A stretch of 12,663 nt of DNA from Sulfurovum sp. (GTDB lineage: Bacteria; Campylobacterota; Campylobacteria; Campylobacterales; Sulfurovaceae): positions 1 through 12,663 of the forward strand of contig DQSX01000133.1 in the NCBI GenBank assembly GCA_015663065.1, read 5' to 3'. Below, one piece after another: positions 6,804 through 12,663 of the stretch. Below the pieces are notes generated by a model. It was given only the letters and a program-made list of their open reading frames with translations. It searched no databases and was not told the origin of the DNA. A program made the position numbers and the translations under genes. Position 1 is the stretch's first letter; every line of letters begins with the position of its first letter.

Positions 6804-7817
6804 TTATAAAAGCATCCCGTTTTGCTGTTTTTTGGTGCTGACAATGTCAATTTCATTGGGATCAATGAAGATTTTTTTATCATAAGCATCCAAAGCATAT
6901 CGCCCTATCATCGCTGCATTATCGGAACAGTATTCCAAAGGAGCCACATGCAAAGTTTTCCCAAACTCAGCACAGAGTTTTTCATAAGCAGAGCGAAGGT
7001 ATTTGTTCGCGGAGGCACCACCCACAATGGCAAAATCTTTGATGCCCTCTTTTGCAAAGATCTTTTTACTTTTTTGAAGCAGGTGTAGTTTCACTGCTTT
7101 TTGAAAAGAGGCAGAGAGATCTGCTTTGTCCTGTTCACTCATCTCAGATGCCCCGCCAAGCCTCTCAACTACCAATCTTACCGCATTCTTTAAGCCTGAG
7201 AGAGAAAAGGCAATAAGGGGGGAATTGCGTAGTGGGACAGGCAGATCAAAACGGTTTTCGTCTCCCTTGAGTGCCAGTTGTTCTATGAGCGGACCACCCG
7301 GGTAGCCCAGACCCATCATCTTGGCTGTTTTGTCAAAGCTTTCTCCTACCGAGTCATCCATGGAAGTGGCAAGAATTTCCATGTGTTCAAAACGCTCTAC
7401 ACGGATGACTTGTGTATGTCCTCCTGAGATCAGCAGTACTAAAAGCGGAAAGATCGTCTCTTTTTCTATGAATAAAGAGTAGATATGCCCCTTAAGATGA
7501 TGCACGGGTATCAGAGGGATATCCTTCAGGGTAGCCAGGGTTTTTGCCATGGCGATACCTTCAAGGAGTGTGACACCAAGGCCAGGCTGGTTGGTAACTG
7601 CTACTGCATTGAGTCTGTCAAACCATGGTTTTGTCTCTTTGAGTATTTCGGGCAGTGCCACCGCATGCAGTCTGGAAGCCAGTTCGGGTACCACACCACC
7701 GTAACAGGAGTGTGCTGCTTCCTGGGAGATCTTTTTGTGGTAAAGGAGCTTCTTTGTGGCTATTTCCGTGATGGCTATGGAGCTGTCGTCGCAGCTTGAT
7801 TCGATGCTTAATATCAT
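6804..7817 (-). CDS. tsaD: tRNA N6-threonylcarbamoyladenosine synthase subunit TsaD
   Basis: TsaD (Kae1/YgjD/Gcp family) works with TsaB and TsaE to transfer the threonylcarbamoyl group made by TsaC onto A37 of ANN-decoding tRNAs. I place the start at 7817, not at the upstream in-frame ATG at 7850. From 7817 the protein begins MILSIESSCD, as the family does, has the family length of 337 residues, and its ATG overlaps the stop of the upstream hydrolase gene as ATGA. The metal ligands are present: His107 and His111 (HHLKGH) and Asp299 (YCSDNAAM). GGVVPELASR (40-49), SGGHTQ (131-136), GESFDKTAKMMGLGYPGGP (158-176) and GGASAN (266-271) also match. Older annotations call it O-sialoglycoprotein endopeptidase; that activity is not accepted now. 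It is the last gene of the cdsA-dxr-hydrolase-tsaD unit. Confidence 0.98.
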   Translation of the reverse strand: MILSIESSCDDSSIAITEIATKKLLYHKKISQEAAHSCYGGVVPELASRLHAVALPEILKETKPWFDRLNAVAVTNQPGLGVTLLEGIAMAKTLATLKDIPLIPVHHLKGHIYSLFIEKETIFPLLVLLISGGHTQVIRVERFEHMEILATSMDDSVGESFDKTAKMMGLGYPGGPLIEQLALKGDENRFDLPVPLRNSPLIAFSLSGLKNAVRLVVERLGGASEMSEQDKADLSASFQKAVKLHLLQKSKKIFAKEGIKDFAIVGGASANKYLRSAYEKLCAEFGKTLHVAPLEYCSDNAAMIGRYALDAYDKKIFIDPNEIDIVSTKKQQNGMLL

Positions 7818-8353
7818 TTTTGTATGACCATCTGCTCTATTAAATCCCATTTTCCATAACCGCTGTCATCATTGATATGCCCGGCATCTTTGATAATGGC
7901 TAACGGAATATCAAACTGAGAAGCGATCTCTTTCGCTTCATCCATCTTTACCCATGGGTCATTGTCTGAGACGATCATATGCACCTCTTTGGCGTGGATA
8001 TTTTTCGGCAGAGGGCAGGGAAAAAAAGTTTTGATGGTTTTCTCTTCTGTTTGCAAACTTGGCAGGGAGACCATAAAGAGTCTCTGTACCTCTTCTATTT
8101 CACCCTCTTCACAGAGCCAGAGCCAGAGATTATTGGCCAGAGAGTGACAGACTACCGTGTCAGGTTTAAAGTCTGAGAGTATCTCTTTTACCTGTTTGAC
8201 CCATCTGTTTTTGGAAGGAAAATGACAGTTGTCAAGCAGAGGAAAAGAGACAGTGCCATAGTTTTTGGCTAGTTCAGAAGCAAGTTCAGCCTGCCAATGC
8301 GGGGCATCAGATCCTCCCCAACCGTGCAAAATAAGGGTTTTATTTTGTGACAT
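7814..8353 (-). CDS. Small alpha/beta hydrolase, RBBP9/YdeN type
   Basis: This 179-residue cytosolic protein has the layout of the RBBP9/YdeN serine hydrolase family: LILHGWGGSDAPHWQ (7-21) at the N-terminus with the oxyanion-side HGW, a nucleophile elbow around Ser71, an Asp in SDNDPWV (Asp132), and His159 in DAGHIN. These form a plausible Ser-Asp-His triad. The elbow reads C-H-S-L-A, so both glycines of the usual G-x-S-x-G are replaced, which could alter or weaken activity. The physiological substrate of this family is generally unknown, and I assign none. The gene starts 14 bases inside the end of dxr, with a GAGG ribosome site, and its TGA overlaps the tsaD ATG (ATGA), so it is locked into a housekeeping operon. 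There is no signal peptide or membrane segment. Confidence 0.9.
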   Translation of the reverse strand: MSQNKTLILHGWGGSDAPHWQAELASELAKNYGTVSFPLLDNCHFPSKNRWVKQVKEILSDFKPDTVVCHSLANNLWLWLCEEGEIEEVQRLFMVSLPSLQTEEKTIKTFFPCPLPKNIHAKEVHMIVSDNDPWVKMDEAKEIASQFDIPLAIIKDAGHINDDSGYGKWDLIEQMVIQK

Positions 8354-9416
8354 ATTTTCTTACCTCTCTGTCGATCTTTACTATTTCATCAATATTAGTG
8401 GCCTTCACATCTTCAAATTTTTTATAGGCATGCAAGACCATGTCGGACATGCCAAAAAAGGAACATTGCTCTTTTTGGAACGCTTCTATGGCCACTTCAT
8501 TGGCAGCATTGATGACCACACCTAAATGCGGGTTCTTTAAAATGTGCTCTTTGATATCCCAGATAGGGTAACGTGCCGCTTCAATGGGTAAAAATTCCAA
8601 AGCACCGATACCGAGTAGATTTGTAGGGGGAAGTATTTCCTCTGTGACCTCACCTTGGAGTGCAAAAGCAATAGGCAGTTTCATATCTACACCTGCAAAG
8701 TGTGCCGTGGTTGAGCCGTCTTTAAACTCTGCAAGTGCGTGAATGATGGATTTTTTCTCTATGACCGCATCAATATTGGAAGTGTTGAAAAGCCATTTTG
8801 CCTCAAGTAACTCAAACAGTTTGTTGGTCATGGTTGCTGAGTCTATGGTGATCTTGTTCCCCATGGACCAGTTTGGGTGTTTAAGTGCATCCGAGAAGGT
8901 GGCATCTTTCATTTTGCCAAGTTCCCAGTCTCTAAAGGCTCCACCGCTTGCCGTGATGTAAAGCTTGGAGACGGGACGTTCATTCATGAGGTACCAAAGA
9001 CCAAAGTGTTCAGAATCAATAGGTGTGATGAGAGACATATCGATGAACTCTCCAGCGACAACCAGAGACTCTTTATTGGCAAGGGCAACCCTCTTGCCAA
9101 GCTCGGTGGCTTTGAGCGTAGGAGCAAGTCCTGCATAGCCTACTAAGGCATTGACAATGGTCTGACTTGAAGAAGCTTCAATAATTGCAAGTATAGCCTC
9201 TGCGCCACAAAGTACATTGTTGTGAGTAACCTTATGTCTATCTTCTTCATTGGCAATGGCGACCATTTTGGGTTTGTGTATAGAGATCTGCTTATTTAAA
9301 AGTGCAATATTGGACCCTGCAACAAGTGCTTCAATGCTTATGTTGTTACGCTGGGCAACAAGTAGGGTATTGACCCCAATGGAGCCTGTAGAACCGAGTA
9401 AAACGATGCTTGACAT
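8340..9416 (-). CDS. dxr: 1-deoxy-D-xylulose 5-phosphate reductoisomerase
   Basis: Dxr converts DXP to 2-C-methyl-D-erythritol 4-phosphate with NADPH, the committed step of the MEP isoprenoid pathway. The 358 residues start with the nucleotide-binding loop GSTGSIG (8-14). ALANKESLV (111-119), the metal ligands Asp134 and Glu136 (IDSEHFG), SGGAF (157-161), HPNWSMG (180-186) and NKLFE with Glu202 are all present, followed by the C-terminal NAANEVA (303-309). The SGGAF and EHFGLWY variants differ slightly from the E. coli sequence (SGGPF, EHNAIFQ) but fit my memory of Campylobacterota enzymes. It begins three bases after the cdsA stop without a separate ribosome site of note, suggesting coupled translation. 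The cdsA-dxr pair is a common bacterial arrangement. The enzyme should be the fosmidomycin target. Confidence 0.98.
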   Translation of the reverse strand: MSSIVLLGSTGSIGVNTLLVAQRNNISIEALVAGSNIALLNKQISIHKPKMVAIANEEDRHKVTHNNVLCGAEAILAIIEASSSQTIVNALVGYAGLAPTLKATELGKRVALANKESLVVAGEFIDMSLITPIDSEHFGLWYLMNERPVSKLYITASGGAFRDWELGKMKDATFSDALKHPNWSMGNKITIDSATMTNKLFELLEAKWLFNTSNIDAVIEKKSIIHALAEFKDGSTTAHFAGVDMKLPIAFALQGEVTEEILPPTNLLGIGALEFLPIEAARYPIWDIKEHILKNPHLGVVINAANEVAIEAFQKEQCSFFGMSDMVLHAYKKFEDVKATNIDEIVKIDREVRKYVTK

Positions 9417-9419
9417 GGG

Positions 9420-10178
9420 TTATAAAAATGCACGTAACGCAATGATCATCATAGGTGCTCCAAAAAGGTAGCCGTCTATTCTGTCAAGAATACCACCGTG
9501 TCCAGGGAGTAGGTCTCCTGAGTCTTTGACCCCTGCTTCACGTTTGAGGTAAGATTCGAACAAATCTCCGAAAATAGAAGCCACGGAGGTAAGCAGTGTT
9601 ACAATAAGTGCTGTCCAGAAGGGTGCAATGAAAAGACCTGCATAGGTGCCTACGAGTGTAGCAATTATGATCCCTCCGATGACACCCTCAATGGTTTTGT
9701 TCGGTGAAGTGTCTGAAAACTTGGTTTTCCCTATGGCTTTGCCTGTAAAGAATGCAAACACATCTGTCAGTGCAACGGTTACCAGCAGCCAAAACATTGC
9801 CTGAATTCCGTAGTCTTCATAGAGGACAAGGAAAAAGAGTATCCCTGAGACGGGGTATAGGAAAGGGAGTAGGAGTCTGCTGTTAAAATTATGGAAATAG
9901 GCAAGTGAAGCAGCAAAAATAATGGCTATTAAGAAAAAAAGATCATCCGGGTTTGGGTAGAAATAGGCAGTCGCCCATAAAAACATTGCCCAGAAATAGG
10001 CTGAAGGACCCACAAGTTTAAAAAGTTTCATGGCTTCATAAAAAGCAAACATGTAAATGACGCCCAGGAATGACCACATTACAAAGAAGCTGTCGACCCA
10101 GCCGATAAATCCGACAAGTGCAAGAAGCCCGATACCTGTAAACCAACGTGCTTGATGATCTGTAAAAATTTTTGTCAT
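9420..10178 (-). CDS. cdsA: Phosphatidate cytidylyltransferase (CDP-diacylglycerol synthase)
   Basis: CdsA makes CDP-diacylglycerol from phosphatidic acid and CTP at the inner membrane, the branch point for phosphatidylglycerol and phosphatidylethanolamine. The 252 residues contain about seven to eight hydrophobic segments (around 12-28, 30-48, 60-74, 78-95, 103-120, 127-146, 165-202, 237-251). The family signature is near the C-terminus: Ser209, LKR (211-213), KD (218-219), then PGHGGILDRID (225-235) with the metal-binding Asp residues. SPNKTIEG (158-165) is also typical. The start ATG has an AGGA ribosome site seven bases upstream and follows an extended -10 promoter. It heads the operon containing dxr, the small hydrolase and tsaD. 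Length and motifs are normal, with no oddity noted. Confidence 0.97.
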   Translation of the reverse strand: MTKIFTDHQARWFTGIGLLALVGFIGWVDSFFVMWSFLGVIYMFAFYEAMKLFKLVGPSAYFWAMFLWATAYFYPNPDDLFFLIAIIFAASLAYFHNFNSRLLLPFLYPVSGILFFLVLYEDYGIQAMFWLLVTVALTDVFAFFTGKAIGKTKFSDTSPNKTIEGVIGGIIIATLVGTYAGLFIAPFWTALIVTLLTSVASIFGDLFESYLKREAGVKDSGDLLPGHGGILDRIDGYLFGAPMMIIALRAFL

Positions 10179-10205
10179 AAAATGTCCTAAATTGTATTAG
10201 CAATA

Positions 10206-10214
10206 ATTATAGCA
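10206..10214 (-). promoter_or_regulatory. Extended -10 promoter of the cdsA operon
   Basis: On the minus strand TGCTATAAT combines a perfect TATAAT with the TG extension, 28 bases before the cdsA start codon. No -35 box is apparent, consistent with an extended -10 promoter. Transcription would begin near 10199. Confidence 0.6.
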
Positions 10215-10247
10215 TTACTTGGTTTATACTCTGATTTTAGTCGCTTT

Positions 10248-10256
10248 TGATATAAT
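10248..10256 (+). promoter_or_regulatory. Extended -10 promoter of the cytochrome gene
   Basis: TGATATAAT is a perfect TATAAT with the TG extension, giving a predicted start near 10263 and a leader of about 25 bases ahead of the ATG at 10288. It faces away from the cdsA promoter, with 33 bases between the two elements. I see no clear symmetric operator in that spacer. Confidence 0.6.
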
Positions 10257-10287
10257 GGCTGCTAATGAAGGAAAATGAGGAATCTAG

Positions 10288-12645
10288 ATGAAAATATTAC
10301 TGTTTTTAGGGCTTTTATTGCCTTTTTTATTGCAGGCAAACAATAGTTGTCTACAGTGCCATAAAGGCATAGAAGATATTCGTGATCCTCAGTCTAAAAT
10401 GATGCAGGAAATTTTTAAAGTGGCAGCAAAAGCAGGTGCAGCTAAAAATGATTGTGTGGTCTGTCATGGTGGTGATCCGGAAGCAAGTGAAAAAGAGAAA
10501 GCACACTCTGGCACTTTGGCATATTTTAAAGAGCATAAAGGACCAAAAGCATTTTACCCTGCACCGGGGAGTCCATGGATCAACGAGCATACCTGCGGCA
10601 TGTGTCACCCGCAGCAGATCAAGTCTCAATGGAACAACCTCATGGCCACAGAAGCAGGAAAGATCCATGGCGCACTTTGGGGTTTTGGTGCAAAAGAGGG
10701 ATATGACCACAATAGCAGTAATTTTGGGAATAAAGATATTCATCAACGTATAGGAACCAAAGTCTATGACAAATATATGCAGGAGCTTAGAACTACAGAA
10801 CCTCAAGGTTTCCCCAAAGAGATGCATGCGCTTCCGCCTGCACCCACAGCAGAAGAGATAGAAAAAGATCCAAGTCTCTCGGTTTACACCTATTTGCGTC
10901 AGGAGTGTCTGCGTTGTCACACTACAGGAAAAGGACGAAAGAGAAGAGGAGACTTTAGAGGGATAGGCTGTTCTTCTTGTCACATTCCTTATTCAAATGA
11001 AGGATATTATGAGGGCGGAGATGAAAATATCTCTAAAGAGCAGGGGCATTTGCTGGTGCATGCTATACAATCTTCGCGAAAAGTCAAAGTGCAGGTGCAT
11101 GACAACAACTATTCGGGGATCCCTGTGGAGACCTGTACGACCTGCCATAACCGTGGTAAACGCATTGGGGTGTCGTATCAGGGCTTGATGGAGACCGAGT
11201 ATCAGGCAACCTTTGATGCCCAAGGAAACGGCCAGCCCAAACTGCATACCAAACGCTATATGCATCTTCAGGAAGATATTCACTATTCTAAGGGGATGTT
11301 GTGTCAAGATTGTCACACCTCCATTGACCATCATGGAGACGGCTTTAATGTAGGTGCCAACCTGGGAGCAGTGGAGATAGAGTGTCAGGATTGCCATGGT
11401 ACGACCGATAAATACCCCTGGGAGCTTCCGCTTGGTTACAGTGATGAGTTTCAGACAACACCTAAAACAGGCAAAGCCAGAGGAACGACCAATACACTTG
11501 CAGCATATTTGAAGCAGGGCGCTATCCCCAAAGACAAAGGAGACGGTTTTCTTCTCTCTGCCAGAGGGAACCCTCTGACCAAAGCTGTGCGTCACGGAGA
11601 CAAAGTGATGATGCACCTGGCATCGGGAAAAGATATTGAACTCAAACCGCTTAAAACACTCAAAAAAGAGGGTAAGATCTCTCAAGAGGGCTTGGTAGCC
11701 ATGGATCAGATATCTGCACATACGGACAAGCTGGAGTGTTATACCTGTCACGCTTCCTGGGCACCGCAATGTTACGGCTGTCATGTCAAAATTGACTACT
11801 CCAAGGGTAAGCAGAACCCGGATTATCTGGCTGCTTCCAAGTCGCATCACAATGGGGTCACAGGTGAAGTGGACTCACTGAAAGATTTCCTTGTAGATGG
11901 GCAAGTGACAGAAACCCGTTCTTATTTGCGCTGGGAAAATCCTGCTTTGGCACAAAACGGTGAGGGACGAGTCTCTCCGGTTATTCCGGGCTGTCAAGTG
12001 ATCTTAACGGTCATTGGAAAAGATGGCAAAGCAAAATTGCAAAACCATATCTTTAAAATTCCTAATGCTGAAGGCAGAGGAGAAGAGGGAGTCAATTCCA
12101 TCGTGATGTCTCCGGTCAATCCGCATACTATTACAAAAAAAGGACGTTCATGTTCTTCCTGTCATGACTCTGCCAAAGCTTTGGGTTACGGAATTGAAGG
12201 TGGAAAATATTTCATGGACCAGAGCAAAACAACCATTGTGGACTTGATGAATGCAGAGAGAACTGTGCTTCCCCATATTGTAGACGAGCAGATACCGGCA
12301 GTACCAAACTTAAAAGATGATCTTTCCCGTTTTGTTGATGAGAATGGTACACAGCTACAAACGGTAGGAAACCATTGGAAACTTTCACAGGCACTGGACA
12401 ATGAAACACGTGCAAAGATGGATAGACGCGGGGTGTGTCTCTCTTGTCATAAAGAGATGCCTAGTGAAGATCTGGCTGTTTCTCTTTTGGTACATACGGC
12501 TAAATTTGCAGGTGTGAAGATAGACAATGAGATGCACCATACTTTGGTGAATAAGTCTATACTGTTGTCTGCATGGGTGCAGGTGCTGGGTGGGCTGTTC
12601 TTTGGACTTGGGATAATGTATTGGTTCTTGCGACGCAAGAAATAA
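10288..12645 (+). CDS. Periplasmic dodecahaem c-type cytochrome with C-terminal membrane anchor
   Basis: The 785-residue precursor starts with a signal peptide (MKILLFLGLLLPFLLQA, cleavage likely after residue 17) and ends in one membrane helix (about 758-780) followed by the basic tail RRKK, so the body should sit in the periplasm, held to the inner membrane. Twelve CxxCH haem c sites begin at Cys21, 56, 103, 207, 228, 283, 339, 366, 484, 495, 622 and 717. More than 25 further histidines could serve as distal ligands. Pairs at 207/228, 339/366 and 484/495 are closely spaced. Two haem-free stretches (371-483 and 500-621) may be separate domains; the second contains Cys569, the only cysteine outside a haem site. 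The role is inferred to be electron transfer to or from the quinone pool, or an unknown reductase. I cannot assign a named family or substrate. GAGGAA (10277-10282) is the ribosome site. No partner gene is visible downstream within the window. Confidence 0.93.
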   Translation: MKILLFLGLLLPFLLQANNSCLQCHKGIEDIRDPQSKMMQEIFKVAAKAGAAKNDCVVCHGGDPEASEKEKAHSGTLAYFKEHKGPKAFYPAPGSPWINEHTCGMCHPQQIKSQWNNLMATEAGKIHGALWGFGAKEGYDHNSSNFGNKDIHQRIGTKVYDKYMQELRTTEPQGFPKEMHALPPAPTAEEIEKDPSLSVYTYLRQECLRCHTTGKGRKRRGDFRGIGCSSCHIPYSNEGYYEGGDENISKEQGHLLVHAIQSSRKVKVQVHDNNYSGIPVETCTTCHNRGKRIGVSYQGLMETEYQATFDAQGNGQPKLHTKRYMHLQEDIHYSKGMLCQDCHTSIDHHGDGFNVGANLGAVEIECQDCHGTTDKYPWELPLGYSDEFQTTPKTGKARGTTNTLAAYLKQGAIPKDKGDGFLLSARGNPLTKAVRHGDKVMMHLASGKDIELKPLKTLKKEGKISQEGLVAMDQISAHTDKLECYTCHASWAPQCYGCHVKIDYSKGKQNPDYLAASKSHHNGVTGEVDSLKDFLVDGQVTETRSYLRWENPALAQNGEGRVSPVIPGCQVILTVIGKDGKAKLQNHIFKIPNAEGRGEEGVNSIVMSPVNPHTITKKGRSCSSCHDSAKALGYGIEGGKYFMDQSKTTIVDLMNAERTVLPHIVDEQIPAVPNLKDDLSRFVDENGTQLQTVGNHWKLSQALDNETRAKMDRRGVCLSCHKEMPSEDLAVSLLVHTAKFAGVKIDNEMHHTLVNKSILLSAWVQVLGGLFFGLGIMYWFLRRKK

Positions 12646-12663
12646 CGCCTCAATTTAGATGTA

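Noticed and set aside
7818..7850. Upstream in-frame ATG giving tsaD 11 extra residues
   Set aside because: The extra residues are unlike the family N-terminus and lie fully inside the hydrolase gene; the ATGA overlap at 7817 gives the normal family start and length.
10351..10983. A 210-codon minus-strand frame opposite the 5' part of the cytochrome gene
   Set aside because: Composition is that of an antisense shadow, with no recognisable start signal or family.
10993..11850. A 285-codon open frame on the minus strand inside the cytochrome gene
   Set aside because: It lies wholly opposite a gene with twelve haem motifs, lacks a sensible domain pattern, and has the Cys/His/Arg-rich make-up expected from antisense reading.

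Overview
The window looks like a chromosomal segment of a Campylobacterota (epsilonproteobacterial) species, most like the Sulfurovum/Sulfurimonas group. I base this on the remembered sequence character of EF-G, GyrB and the short QueF, on the AT-rich AAGGAG-type ribosome sites and TATAAT-like -10 boxes without clear -35 boxes, and on a large periplasmic multihaem cytochrome typical of respiratory, sulfur- or hydrogen-using relatives. The genus is an inference, not something the sequence proves.

Layout. On the + strand the window opens inside fusA (EF-G), which lacks its N-terminal end here, followed by a hairpin and a small gene of unknown function (1854-2219). That gene converges on a long run of minus-strand genes. 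Read in transcription order (right to left) these are cdsA (CDP-diacylglycerol synthase), dxr (DXP reductoisomerase), a small alpha/beta hydrolase and tsaD (tRNA t6A synthesis), with a 3-nt gap or overlaps between them. After a 120-bp intergenic region with a terminator-like hairpin and a good -10 box come gyrB, a membrane-anchored degenerate GGDEF-EAL protein and queF (queuosine precursor reductase), again tightly coupled. A small CI-like helix-turn-helix regulator ends the run. An AT-rich 27-bp inverted repeat separates queF from the regulator.

At the right end a divergent promoter region (10179-10287) with two extended -10 boxes drives cdsA leftward and a twelve-haem, C-terminally anchored c-type cytochrome (10288-12645) rightward.

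How the genes work together. cdsA-dxr-hydrolase-tsaD is a housekeeping operon joining phospholipid and isoprenoid precursor synthesis to tRNA modification. gyrB-EAL-queF joins DNA topology, a probable c-di-GMP-related or purely structural membrane protein, and a second tRNA modification pathway. The most unusual items are the dodecahaem cytochrome, with two long haem-free stretches and one non-haem cysteine, and the GGDEF-EAL protein, which has lost catalytic residues in both domains while sitting one base from gyrB. No RNA genes, CRISPR arrays or mobile elements were seen, and no gene-free stretch exceeds 160 bases.
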